A DNA stretch of 36,524 nt from an uncultured Clostridia bacterium (GCA_947627755.1 CANQXD010000015.1:1-36524), one strand, 5' to 3'. Positions 5,982 through 13,036 are shown, counted from the stretch's first letter. A program made the numbers and translations. Notes: generated by a model from the letters alone, not told the origin.

Positions 5982-6294
5982 TAATGTTTTTTATAGAGAA
6001 AAAATACCCAAATATACTAAATACGAAGAAAAACCAAAAGAAGCAAGACAAATTGTTAGTTATAAAACAAAAAAAATATATGATTATTATATATGTGATT
6101 ATTGTAATCAGGAAATTAGAATTGAGTGTAAATGGGAAAAAAGAACAGGAGGAATAATGACATTACCATCTTCATTAACAAATAAAGGAAATATTAAAGT
6201 TGCATTACATACCAAATGTTTAAAGTGTGTTTTACAAGAACTAGAAAATAAAATGATACAAAATAATTATAATCATATACCTAGAATTAACTGA
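5971..6294 (+). CDS. Zinc-finger-like hypothetical protein
   Basis: A 107-aa protein with a CDYC pair (ICDYCNQEIRIEC, about residues 42-54) and a second metal-binding set near the end (LHTKCLKC). A Cys4 or Cys3-His zinc fold is likely. The start overlaps the end of the replisome organiser by 11 nt and the ribosome site (AAAGGAGAAAGG) lies inside that gene, so the two are translationally linked. It contains a CCC codon (6007-6009) that appears to be read in frame, a useful contrast with the one at 10000. Possible helper in replication; not recognised. Confidence 0.6.
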   Translation: MLNNNVFYREKIPKYTKYEEKPKEARQIVSYKTKKIYDYYICDYCNQEIRIECKWEKRTGGIMTLPSSLTNKGNIKVALHTKCLKCVLQELENKMIQNNYNHIPRIN

Positions 6295-6314
6295 AAAGAA
6301 AAGAGATGATATAA

Positions 6315-6725
6315 ATGAAATATGAACTTGAAATATTAGGAGAAATAGCTGGAAAAGCTAGACCTAGAATGAATATTAGAACAGGAAAAGCATATACACC
6401 AACAAATACAAAAAATTATGAATATTATTTAAGACAATTTTTTATTAAAGAATATCCTGATTTTAAACCAATAGAAACAAGAGTAAATATTAAGATTATA
6501 GCATATTTTAATATTCCAAAGAGTACTAGCAAGAAAAAAGAAGCGGAAATGCTAGCAAATAATATAAGTCCTACAAAAAAACCAGATATAGATAATATTA
6601 TAAAAATTGTTTTAGATGCAATGAATAAATTTGCTTTTAAAGATGATACACAAGTAACGAAAATTGAAGTAGAAAAGAAATATGCTGAAATACCAAAGAT
6701 ATATTTAAAAATTGAAGATTATTAG
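6315..6725 (+). CDS. rusA: RusA-family Holliday junction resolvase
   Basis: A 136-aa protein of the RusA endonuclease family, which resolves four-way DNA junctions during phage replication and recombination. The N-terminus has GKARPRM, and the catalytic region KPDIDNIIKIVLDAMN followed by FKDDTQV supplies the conserved aspartates (Asp in DIDN, DAMN and DDTQV) of this family. Length is typical. It follows the replisome organiser and zinc protein in one operon (20-nt gap, AGAGATG upstream of the start). Confidence 0.9.
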   Translation: MKYELEILGEIAGKARPRMNIRTGKAYTPTNTKNYEYYLRQFFIKEYPDFKPIETRVNIKIIAYFNIPKSTSKKKEAEMLANNISPTKKPDIDNIIKIVLDAMNKFAFKDDTQVTKIEVEKKYAEIPKIYLKIEDY

Positions 6726-6736
6726 GAGGAAAACAA

Positions 6737-7051
6737 ATGTATGATGAAGACAATCTTGTATTTATAGGAAAAGAAAAAGTAATACAATTAACATTGAAAG
6801 AAAATATAATATTGAGTCTATTAATAAAAAATAAAGGAAAAATTATAAAATTAGAAGAAATTTGTAAATTAATATATAAAGATATAGATTTTTATTCAAA
6901 AAATTGTGCAAGAAATAAAATATACAAATTAAGAAAAAAATTGCAAGGAGAAGTAGATATAGTAACAGTTAAAGGTATAGGCTATAAAATACCATTAAAT
7001 ATAAATTTAAATTATTGTCCATTTTGTGGTAAAGCAATAAAAAATATATAA
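6737..7051 (+). CDS. OmpR/PhoB-type winged helix with C-terminal CPFCG knuckle
   Basis: A 104-aa protein. Residues about 16-88 match the DNA-binding output domain of OmpR/PhoB response regulators: LTLKENIILSLLIKNKGKII, then the recognition region NCARNKIYKLRKKL, and the wing with VTVKGIGYKI. The receiver domain is missing. The tail ends NYCPFCGKAI, a CxxC zinc knuckle not usual in OmpR proteins. AGGAGG lies upstream of the ATG, which follows rusA after 11 nt. It is the second receiver-less output domain in this prophage. Probably a phage transcription regulator; target unknown. Confidence 0.75.
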   Translation: MYDEDNLVFIGKEKVIQLTLKENIILSLLIKNKGKIIKLEEICKLIYKDIDFYSKNCARNKIYKLRKKLQGEVDIVTVKGIGYKIPLNINLNYCPFCGKAIKNI

Positions 7052-7085
7052 AAGTTATAAAAAATTAAAAGGAGGAAAAAAAAAA

Positions 7086-7331
7086 ATGGGTACAAAGAAT
7101 AAATTATCAAATTTAAATAATCATTTATTTGAAGAACTAGAAAGACTTAACGATGATGAACTAAATGGCGAAGCATTGCAAGAAGAAAGAGAAAGAGCAA
7201 AGGCTATGGCTAATATTGCACAAACAATTATAAATAATGGAGAATTAGCATTAAAAGCAATAAAACATTATGATGAGTATGGTAACAAAGATTCAATACC
7301 AGATATGTTACAATTAGGAGATGGGAAATGA
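7086..7331 (+). CDS. Conserved phage hypothetical protein
   Basis: An 81-aa protein, mostly helical, with the segments LFEELERLNDDELNGEALQ and ERAKAMANIAQTIINNGELA. The type is common in Firmicute phages ahead of HNH genes, with no assigned role. AAAGGAGG lies before the ATG. Its end overlaps the HNH start at 7328 by 4 nt, indicating coupled translation. Confidence 0.65.
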   Translation: MGTKNKLSNLNNHLFEELERLNDDELNGEALQEERERAKAMANIAQTIINNGELALKAIKHYDEYGNKDSIPDMLQLGDGK

Positions 7332-7939
7332 TAAAACATAAATATTCAAAAATAGAAGACCAGTTTTTAATTAATAATGTAAAAGGAATAACATTGAAAG
7401 AACTCACTGAAAGATTTAACAATAAATTCAATTTAAAACTATCAGAATCAGCCATTGCAAACAGAAAAGTAAAATTAAATATTCAAAGTGGAATAGTTGG
7501 AGGACAGTTTGTTAAAGGCCAAACTGCATTCAATAAAGGTAAAAAATGGAGTGAATATATGTCACCAGCAGGACAAGCAAGTTCTCGTAAAACAACATTT
7601 AAAAAAGGTAATGTTCCACCAAATCATAGAACAATAGGCAGCGAAAGAGTAGATAAAGATGGATATATTTTAATAAAAATTCAAGATGGACATTTACAAA
7701 AAAATTGGACTACTAAACATCGATATTTATATGAACAAGCAAATGGAAAAATACCAAAAGGATATAAGGTAATATTTGCAGATGGTAATAATAGAAACTT
7801 TGATTTGAGTAATTTTATTTTGGTATCTGATGTTGAAGAACTAATAATGAACCAAAGAAAGCTAATAAGTAAAAATGCAGAACACACAAAAGTAGGAGCA
7901 AATATAGCAAAGTTACTAAACAAAGCAAAGGCAAGGTAA
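7328..7939 (+). CDS. HNH homing-type endonuclease
   Basis: A 203-aa protein. Residues about 1-50 look like a helix-turn-helix (LKELTERFNNKFNLKLSESA). The C-terminal half has the HNH_3 signature: GYILIKI, then TKHRYLYEQANGKIPKGYKV, then FADGNNRNFDLSNFILVS, giving the paired His/Asn metal site. This arrangement is typical of phage HNH endonucleases that nick DNA and move between phages. It overlaps the previous gene at ATGA. Function in the phage is unproven; it may be a selfish gene. Confidence 0.85.
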   Translation: MIKHKYSKIEDQFLINNVKGITLKELTERFNNKFNLKLSESAIANRKVKLNIQSGIVGGQFVKGQTAFNKGKKWSEYMSPAGQASSRKTTFKKGNVPPNHRTIGSERVDKDGYILIKIQDGHLQKNWTTKHRYLYEQANGKIPKGYKVIFADGNNRNFDLSNFILVSDVEELIMNQRKLISKNAEHTKVGANIAKLLNKAKAR

Positions 7940-7949
7940 AAAAATAAAT

Positions 7950-8159
7950 ATGGAAAATAAAGATTATGAACAACTATATTATGATTCACTATATAAGAAT
8001 AGACAATTAAAAAATAAAATAAAAGAATTAGAAAACGAAATCCAGGATTTAAATATCTGTAGAACAAAAAGAAATATTGATTTACAAAAATATATATTGC
8101 TACAGGTAGGAAGAATAAAAATAGCAAATATTAATAGAAAAAATGGAGGAACGAAATAA
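7950..8159 (+). CDS. Small coiled-coil hypothetical protein
   Basis: A 69-aa, highly charged helical protein (LKNKIKELENEIQDLN). The ribosome site is weak. Its stop overlaps the ATG of the ASCH gene by 1 nt. No domain recognised. Confidence 0.5.
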   Translation: MENKDYEQLYYDSLYKNRQLKNKIKELENEIQDLNICRTKRNIDLQKYILLQVGRIKIANINRKNGGTK

Positions 8160-8479
8160 TGTTAGTATTACCAATAAAAAAGAAATGGTTTGATATGATA
8201 CGAAGCGGAGAAAAAAAAGAAGAATATAGAGAAATAAAACCATATTGGGCAAGTAGATTATTTAAAAGTCAAATGTCATGGGGTGTAGGTTTAGAATATT
8301 TACTTAATAATAAGAATGTAGAGCAATATGGATATTATAAATTAAAAAATGGTTATAGGAAAGATAATCCGAGCCTTGTATGTTATTGTCACATTCATAG
8401 AGGGCCAGGAAAAGAAGAATGGGGAGCAGAACTAGGAAAAGAATATTATGTATTGGAAATTTTGGAGGTGCACCAATGA
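8159..8479 (+). CDS. ASCH domain protein
   Basis: A 106-aa protein with the ASCH fold, a small RNA-binding beta-barrel related to PUA domains. The diagnostic start is present: LPIKKKWFDMIRSGEKKEEY followed by REIKPYW, and the closing strand LGKEYYVLEILEV. Phage ASCH proteins are common in early operons; RNA binding or modified-nucleotide recognition is proposed for the family. GGAGG lies upstream of the ATG. It overlaps the next gene by 4 nt. Confidence 0.85.
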   Translation: MLVLPIKKKWFDMIRSGEKKEEYREIKPYWASRLFKSQMSWGVGLEYLLNNKNVEQYGYYKLKNGYRKDNPSLVCYCHIHRGPGKEEWGAELGKEYYVLEILEVHQ

Positions 8480-8724
8480 GTAAAGCAGATAAAATGTTTG
8501 AAGAGTTAGGATATAAAAAAGATGATAATGATGAAAATTCTTACTTTAATGTTATTACACCTTTTAAACATCAATCAGATATCACATTTATTGATGGAGA
8601 TATAATTATATCTAAAACAAGTTATGATAGAAATGGAAATTTAGAAAATGAAACTATATATCTTAATGAAAAAATACTACAAGCAATAAATGAAAAAGTA
8701 AAGGAGTTAGGGTGGAATGAGTAA
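8476..8724 (+). CDS. Conserved phage hypothetical protein
   Basis: An 82-aa protein starting MSKADKMFEELGYKK, with a strand-rich middle (DITFIDGDIIISKTSY) and a C-terminal helix ending KELGWNE. This type (KADKMFEELGY followed by a beta core) is common in Firmicute phages with no known function. The ATG at 8476 follows GGAGGTG inside the ASCH gene; a frame open from 8419 is not used. Overlaps the neighbours on both sides. Confidence 0.65.
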   Translation: MSKADKMFEELGYKKDDNDENSYFNVITPFKHQSDITFIDGDIIISKTSYDRNGNLENETIYLNEKILQAINEKVKELGWNE

Positions 8725-8974
8725 TATACGAGAAATTGAATTAAAACAAGTAGAAAAAATAATTGAACATAAAATAAATGATTTTGTTGAGAAATATAAT
8801 CAATATCCAAAGTATTTAAAACTACCATTATGGATTAGTGATTATATGAAACAAGCAATGAAAGATATATCAAAATTGAAATTTGATTATAATACAGAAT
8901 TATTATTATATAGGAATTTAGCAATATGCGAAACAATAACAATATTACAGCCAGAAGAAATAGAGGTGTTTTAG
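8717..8974 (+). CDS. Hypothetical protein
   Basis: An 85-aa protein, helical, with an aromatic patch (KYLKLPLWISDYMKQAM). The start overlaps the previous gene by 8 nt, with GGGTGG nearby as ribosome site. No domain recognised. Confidence 0.55.
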   Translation: MSNIREIELKQVEKIIEHKINDFVEKYNQYPKYLKLPLWISDYMKQAMKDISKLKFDYNTELLLYRNLAICETITILQPEEIEVF

Positions 8975-9373
8975 ATGTTAAGTAAAGAAGAAATAGAAAA
9001 AGCAAAAGAAAAATTAAAAAATTTACATCCTAAAATATATTGGCAACGACCAGATATACTTACAACTAAAATGAAGCCAGATGTGAAATTAGAACAAACA
9101 ATAGAAACACTTTTACAATATATAGACCAATTAGAACAAGAAAACAATAAGCTACAAGATATTATTGAAAATAAAGTACATTATATAAAATGTGAAAACT
9201 GTGGTATTGAAATGAGAGTAAAAAGAAGTGATGTAAAATATTGCAAGAAATGTTCACAAAAATTATGGTACAAAAATTTAAGTGCAGATAAAAAGAAACA
9301 AAGAGCAGAAAAATCAAAAATTTCAATGCAGAAAATTAGATTAGCAAGAAAGGATAAAATAAATGTTAAGTAA
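8975..9373 (+). CDS. Coiled-coil protein with zinc ribbon, first of three related genes
   Basis: A 132-aa protein. The N-terminus MLSKEEIEKAKEKLKNL and the coiled-coil segment LLQYIDQLEQENNKLQDII are shared with the next two genes. It alone has a C-terminal zinc ribbon with two CxxC pairs (KCENCGIEM and YCKKC), then a basic tail. Probably nucleic-acid binding, but not recognised. It starts one base after the previous stop and overlaps the next gene by 11 nt. Confidence 0.6.
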   Translation: MLSKEEIEKAKEKLKNLHPKIYWQRPDILTTKMKPDVKLEQTIETLLQYIDQLEQENNKLQDIIENKVHYIKCENCGIEMRVKRSDVKYCKKCSQKLWYKNLSADKKKQRAEKSKISMQKIRLARKDKINVK

Positions 9374-9674
9374 AGAAGAAATAAATCAAGTAAAAGAATC
9401 ATTGACAGTACAAGCAATAACAAGTAAGGTGGGTTGTGAAGATTATCCTAATTGTATATGTATGAAAAAAGATTTAATAATAGTTTTACAATACATAGAC
9501 CAGCTAGAACAAAAAGAAAAAAGATTAAAAGATAGATTAGAAAAAGATGTAATAAATATAACAAAAACTTTACAAGATGGAAAACATTGTGATGATTATA
9601 GTAGATGCAGATTAAAAGCATATAGAACTAAAACAAAGGAAATATTAAAATTTATAGGAGGCGAAAATGAGTAA
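9363..9674 (+). CDS. Coiled-coil protein, second related gene
   Basis: A 103-aa protein with the shared start MLSKEEINQVKESL and coiled coil IVLQYIDQLEQKEKRLKDRL. It carries four scattered Cys (CEDYPNCIC and HCDDYSRC) but no clean zinc ribbon. The start codon region repeats the DNA around 8975, which suggests local duplication. Overlaps both neighbours. Confidence 0.6.
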   Translation: MLSKEEINQVKESLTVQAITSKVGCEDYPNCICMKKDLIIVLQYIDQLEQKEKRLKDRLEKDVINITKTLQDGKHCDDYSRCRLKAYRTKTKEILKFIGGENE

Positions 9675-9954
9675 AGAAGATATAGAAGAAAGAATAAAGT
9701 ATGCAAAAAGTGATTTTACAGATGGAATAGAAATATTATTAGAAATAATAGACCAACTAGAACAAGAAAATAATAAGCTAAATAAAATAATAGATGAAAT
9801 GGCAAAACAATTAGATGAATTGCAATATATAGCAGGTCCGGATAAGGATTGTTTTATTCCAAGAGAGTATTCAGATATAAACGATTGTGTAAGAAAAACA
9901 AGTTGTATCGAATGTATAAAACAATATTTTGAAAAGAAAGTAGAGGGAAAGTAA
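9667..9954 (+). CDS. Coiled-coil protein, third related gene
   Basis: A 95-aa protein: MSKEDIEERIKYAK, then ILLEIIDQLEQENNKLNKII, then a Cys-containing tail (TSCIECIKQYF). It is the third member of the local family. GGAGGCG lies just upstream of the ATG, inside the previous gene. Confidence 0.6.
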   Translation: MSKEDIEERIKYAKSDFTDGIEILLEIIDQLEQENNKLNKIIDEMAKQLDELQYIAGPDKDCFIPREYSDINDCVRKTSCIECIKQYFEKKVEGK

Positions 9955-10213
9955 ATGGAGAAAATAGAAAAATTAAAAAAAATTTTTACAAGAAAATTAC
10001 CCAAATATACAAGCATTTAATACAAGAAATATAATAGGAGATTATATGGAAAATGTATATGATGAAGATAATATACAAGTGGATTATTGCCCTAATTATG
10101 AATATATAGAAATATTTGGATTAACTGATGAAGAATTTGAAGAGTTACTTGATAAAGATAGTTTTTTAGGGGAAAATTTAAAAACTTTTAGTGAATATAA
10201 GGAGGAAAATTAA
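9955..10213 (+). CDS. Conserved phage protein, split by +1 break at CCC
   Basis: Two short frames, 9955-10020 (21 aa) and 10046-10213 (55 aa), join into one protein of about 85 aa if the reading frame moves +1 at the CCC codon 10000-10002. The joined product reads KKIFTRKLPNIQAFNTRNII, then GDYMENVYDEDNIQVDY, then EYIEIFGLTDEEFEELL. From memory of Firmicute phage proteins, the TRN-GD-VYD-DY-YEYIEIFGLT order is a known small family normally in one frame. AGGAG before 10046 could let the second part be made alone. The first part begins one base after the previous stop. Confidence 0.6.
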
Positions 10214-10336
10214 ATGGAAGACAAAGAGAAAGATTTATTAAAGAGTGAATTTTGGCAACAGGTAGTAGAAGAAAAAGAAGCAGAGATAAAATGGCTCAAA
10301 GAAGTAATAAGTGGAATATTAAATTTAAGGAGGTAG
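10214..10336 (+). CDS. Very small hypothetical protein
   Basis: A 40-aa acidic helical frame (MEDKEKDLLKSEFWQQ at the start) whose ATG directly follows the previous stop, with AAGGAGG upstream. It ends 5 nt before the RNA ligase start and contains its ribosome site. Function unknown. Confidence 0.45.
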   Translation: MEDKEKDLLKSEFWQQVVEEKEAEIKWLKEVISGILNLRR

Positions 10337-10341
10337 GTTTA

Positions 10342-10986
10342 ATGGAAGAATATCATAAAATACAAACATTATTCAAAAGAGATGAAAAAACAAAAAAGTT
10401 AATTGAAGGGGAATTTACTGATAAAACAGTAGAATTTATAAAAAACCTTAAATGGCAATTTACTGAAAAAATAGATGGAACTAATATAAGAATTATGTGG
10501 GATGGACACAAAGTAACATTTGGAGGAAGAACTGACAAAGCACAAATACCAGTAGATTTAATGAATAGATTAGTTAAATTATTTGGTGGAGAAGCAAATG
10601 AGCAATTATTTGAACAAAAATTTGGAGAAACAGAAGTAATGCTTTGTGGCGAAGGTTATGGCGAAAAAATCCAGAACGGAGGATTATATAGAAAAGGACA
10701 AGACTTTATATTATTTGATGTAAAAATAGCAGGAAACTGGCAACCAAGAGAAAGTGTAGAAGATATTGCAAAATATTTTGGAATAGATGCAGTTCCTATT
10801 GTACTAGAAGGAACAATACAAGAAGGAATAGACTTTGTAAAATCAGTACCTAATTCAAAATTTGGAACAGCAAAAGCAGAAGGAGTAGTAGGTAGACCAC
10901 TTGTAGAAATGCAAGATAGATGTGGGAATAGGCTAATTGTTAAGATAAAAGTAAATGATTTTAAGGAGGAAATATTAGATGAGTGA
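10342..10986 (+). CDS. RNA ligase family protein (Rnl2-like nucleotidyltransferase)
   Basis: A 214-aa ATP-dependent ligase domain. Motif I is TEKIDGTNIRI, with Lys43 as the AMP-accepting residue. Motif III-like residues are in MLCGEGYGEKI and ILFDVKI, motif IV is EGVVGRPL and motif V is LIVKIKV, in the proper order. The length fits a bare ligase domain. Phage RNA ligases repair tRNAs cut by host anti-phage nucleases or join other RNA/DNA ends; which applies here is not shown. The ATG at 10342 follows AAGGAGG; the frame is open further upstream but with an unrelated basic leader. It overlaps the next gene by 8 nt. Confidence 0.85.
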   Translation: MEEYHKIQTLFKRDEKTKKLIEGEFTDKTVEFIKNLKWQFTEKIDGTNIRIMWDGHKVTFGGRTDKAQIPVDLMNRLVKLFGGEANEQLFEQKFGETEVMLCGEGYGEKIQNGGLYRKGQDFILFDVKIAGNWQPRESVEDIAKYFGIDAVPIVLEGTIQEGIDFVKSVPNSKFGTAKAEGVVGRPLVEMQDRCGNRLIVKIKVNDFKEEILDE

Positions 10987-11152
10987 TAAAATGAAAGTTA
11001 GAATAGTAATAACAAGGTGTTTTGCACAAGATTTTGAATTTGAAACAGAAAATGTAGAAAAATCAATTGATGAAGCACATAAATTATTTAATGACTTAAT
11101 AATTAATGGTAAAGATATGTATACACAAGAAACAGAAGTAATTGAAAATTAA
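10979..11152 (+). CDS. Small conserved phage protein
   Basis: A 57-aa protein (MSDKMKVRIVITRCFAQDFE start) with a strand then a helix (SIDEAHKLFNDLI). AAGGAGG lies upstream, inside the end of the RNA ligase gene. A stretch of 80 nt without a gene follows. Function unknown. Confidence 0.55.
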   Translation: MSDKMKVRIVITRCFAQDFEFETENVEKSIDEAHKLFNDLIINGKDMYTQETEVIEN

Positions 11153-11232
11153 AAGAAAATGATTAAAAAAATTTTAAAAAAATATAAAATCCATAAAATT
11201 TTTATATATATTAATATAAGAGGAGTGATATT

Positions 11233-11535
11233 ATGGAATTAGAAGAAGCAATTAAAAGAGTAGAACAAATAAAGGAAGGTGAATATAGAAAAGCAGAAGC
11301 TATAGAAACGATATTAAAAGAATTAGAAAGAATTCAAAATAAATATGATAGTGTTGTATTACAAAATATAGAATATGATAGAACATTAGAAAAATTGCAA
11401 AAAGATACAATACCAAAAAAGAAAATAGGAGAAAAGTTAAATGAGGTATTAGATTATCAAAGAAAGAATAGAGACCCAGTAGGTATTCAAAATCATAAAA
11501 TAAAATTGTTAAATGAATTATTGGAGGATAAATAA
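11233..11535 (+). CDS. Coiled-coil phage hypothetical protein
   Basis: A 100-aa protein, nearly all charged helix (MELEEAIKRVEQIKEG and following), ending with RNRDPVGIQNHKIKLLNELL-like sequence. This type is frequent in early regions of Clostridium-type phages. AGAGGAGTG precedes the ATG. Next gene starts 1 nt after the stop. Confidence 0.6.
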   Translation: MELEEAIKRVEQIKEGEYRKAEAIETILKELERIQNKYDSVVLQNIEYDRTLEKLQKDTIPKKKIGEKLNEVLDYQRKNRDPVGIQNHKIKLLNELLEDK

Positions 11536-11536
11536 T

Positions 11537-11908
11537 ATGGAAGATAAAATTGAAGTTGGAGAATATGTAAGAACTAATTGTGAAATATATAAAATAGTTG
11601 AATTTATGAAAAATGAAAATGGGAAAGTTATTGGTGCTTATGATGAAATAGGTTTTTATAGAAATTTTACTTTATTTCATATAGTCAAACATTCCAAAAA
11701 CATAATAGACCTAATAGAAGTAGGAGATTATGTGAATGGTAAACAGGTAAAACATATAGCAATGTTTGAGGGTTTTCCAGATTATCCAAAACTTATTTTT
11801 GTTGATGAATATAGATTATTACCAGATGAAACTTGTGAAAATAAAGATATTAAATCAATAGTAACAAAAGAACAATTTGAACAAGTTAAGTATAAGGTAG
11901 GTGAATAA
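11537..11908 (+). CDS. Conserved phage protein, small beta-barrel repeats
   Basis: A 123-aa protein with two similar units, each starting with I-E-V-G-(E/D)-Y-V (MEDKIEVGEYVRTNCEIYKI and LIEVGDYVNGKQVKHI), and the end TKEQFEQVKYKVGE. Proteins ending this way are widespread in Firmicute phages and have no known function. GGAGG lies within the previous gene, 8-12 nt before the ATG. Confidence 0.65.
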   Translation: MEDKIEVGEYVRTNCEIYKIVEFMKNENGKVIGAYDEIGFYRNFTLFHIVKHSKNIIDLIEVGDYVNGKQVKHIAMFEGFPDYPKLIFVDEYRLLPDETCENKDIKSIVTKEQFEQVKYKVGE

Positions 11909-11915
11909 ATAACAA

Positions 11916-12068
11916 ATGAAAATAGAAAATAAATTAGAAAAGAAAATAAGAACACTTATACAAATAACAGGAGAATATCCAAAAGAAATAGAAATCACAA
12001 AAGAAGAATATGAAGAATTACATACTAAAGATAAAAAATTTAGAAATGTTATTTTAAAAATAAAATAA
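11916..12068 (+). CDS. Small hypothetical protein
   Basis: A 50-aa basic frame ending just before the ribosome site of the late regulator. Weak upstream ribosome site. No domain recognised. Confidence 0.4.
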   Translation: MKIENKLEKKIRTLIQITGEYPKEIEITKEEYEELHTKDKKFRNVILKIK

Positions 12069-12079
12069 GGAGGGTACAG

Positions 12080-12487
12080 ATGAAAGAAGCGGAAGCAAGA
12101 AAAGAATTATATTCATTTTTACATAGTAAAAAACTAGAAGAAAGAAAACTAGAACAAATAGAACAAACAAAATGTAAATTGACTAAAATAACAAGTGTAT
12201 TATCTGATATGCCAAAAGGTAGTTCTAATGATGATAAAATGGCAGAAAATATAGCAAGACTATTAGATTTAGTATCAGAACATATAAAAATAATGGAAGA
12301 AGAAGAGAATAATTTAATAAAAATAACAAATAAAATAAATATGGTAGAACAACCATATAAAAACATATTAGAATTAAGATTCGTAAATGGATTAAAAATA
12401 GAAGAAATATCTGTAGAATTAAATAAAGAATATAGATATACAAGAAAACTAATAAGAAAATCAATAATAAAATATGCAGATTTATAA
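12080..12487 (+). CDS. ArpU-like late transcription regulator
   Basis: A 135-aa protein. The N-terminal two thirds is a helical region with LEERKLEQIEQTKCKLTKI and SDMPKGSSNDDKMA; the C-terminal end is a sigma-70 region 4-like helix-turn-helix (PYKNILELRFVNGLKIEEIS, then NKEYRYTRKLIRKSI). This layout is that of the ArpU/DUF1492-type proteins found last in the early operon of Firmicute phages and thought to turn on late genes. The late promoter region follows directly at 12492. AGGAGGG precedes the ATG. Confidence 0.8.
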   Translation: MKEAEARKELYSFLHSKKLEERKLEQIEQTKCKLTKITSVLSDMPKGSSNDDKMAENIARLLDLVSEHIKIMEEEENNLIKITNKINMVEQPYKNILELRFVNGLKIEEISVELNKEYRYTRKLIRKSIIKYADL

Positions 12488-12491
12488 AAAA

Positions 12492-12542
12492 GACCTCTTT
12501 TTTACCTTTTATGACCTCTAAAAAATATGATATATATATAAT
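12492..12542 (+). promoter_or_regulatory. Predicted late promoter with GACCTCT repeats
   Basis: GACCTCT occurs at 12492-12498 and 12513-12519, 21 bp apart (two helical turns). TATAAT is at 12537-12542, so the second repeat occupies the -35 position in place of TTGACA. That is the pattern of an activator-dependent promoter, and the ArpU-like protein encoded just upstream is the natural activator. Binding is inferred. Confidence 0.6.
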
Positions 12543-12545
12543 AGA

Positions 12546-12645
12546 GCAGTTGTTTAGAAATAGACAAGCCCCAAACTGCGATTAATATGTTTTTGAAGTG
12601 AAGTTATTCTGGTTAGAGTAGATGAAAGTCTACTCTTTTATTTTA
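12546..12645 (+). ncRNA. Late-operon leader RNA with early intrinsic terminator
   Basis: RNA starting near 12548 would first form a hairpin: GCAGT (12546-12550) with ACTGC (12575-12579), enclosing TGTTTA-GAAA-TAGACA with a GNRA-type tetraloop. About 35 nt later AGAGTAGA (12615-12622) pairs with TCTACTCT (12629-12636), followed by TTTATTTTAT, an intrinsic terminator. All late genes lie beyond it, so the leader either makes a roughly 95-nt RNA or controls late read-through. Confidence 0.55.
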
Positions 12646-12867
12646 TAAAATAGTATGTAGGATATTTAAAAAAAATTCAGTAATGGGAGCATAAGGTTGA
12701 AATACTAATTCTGTCACAGAGAAAAAAGTATATAGTCTTCCAAGAGATTCGGCAAATTATTGCTAAAGGTTATAGGCTGTGATGATACCAGTAATCCAAA
12801 TGACATAAGATAGCATCTTGTGTAATCCGAAATATCTTACATAGTGTTTTATGGAAAGGAAAAATAT
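12646..12867 (+). other. Folded non-coding segment before the small membrane gene
   Basis: No reading frame is supported here. Several complementary pieces occur: TCACAG near 12714 with CTGTGA near 12777; GGCAA with TTGCT near 12751-12764; and a 9-bp hairpin ACATAAGAT-AGC-ATCTTGTGT with one G-U pair around 12804-12826. The hairpin is flanked by two near-identical GTAATCC-R-AAAT copies. This fits a structured RNA, but I recognise no known riboswitch or ribozyme class. A group I intron was considered because of the ATATAGTC segment; its partner strand was not found. Confidence 0.4.
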
Positions 12868-13029
12868 ATGATAGGTGCATTAATTATTGCTTGGATATTA
12901 AGTTGGTTTAATGTAGATGATATTTTAATTCAAGCCATAAATGAAATATTTAATACAAATTTTACAACTGCAGTATATTATTTAGTAGCAGTTATATTAG
13001 GAGCAATTTCAAATATAGAGATACATTAG
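12868..13029 (+). CDS. Small two-helix membrane protein
   Basis: A 53-aa protein with two hydrophobic stretches (IGALIIAWILSWF and AVYYLVAVILGAI) joined by a short polar loop. ATG at 12868 follows GGAAAGGA by about 8 nt; the longer frame from 12844 starts ahead of that site. It lies between the folded segment and the cargo promoter. It resembles small holin-like or phage exclusion peptides in size and layout, without a specific match. Confidence 0.55.
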   Translation: MIGALIIAWILSWFNVDDILIQAINEIFNTNFTTAVYYLVAVILGAISNIEIH

Positions 13030-13036
13030 GTAATAT

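Noticed and set aside
8900-9960. CRISPR-like array suggested by repeated coding motifs
   Set aside because: The repeats are coding (coiled-coil starts) with irregular spacing; there is no uniform repeat-spacer pattern.
10252-10341. N-terminal extension of the RNA ligase (basic leader from 10252)
   Set aside because: A strong ribosome site directly precedes the ATG at 10342, and the leader overlaps a small gene in another frame.
12690-12740. Group I intron core, because of a segment resembling the ATATAGTC strand
   Set aside because: The matching GACTA strand and the other conserved core pieces are not present, and there are no exons to join.
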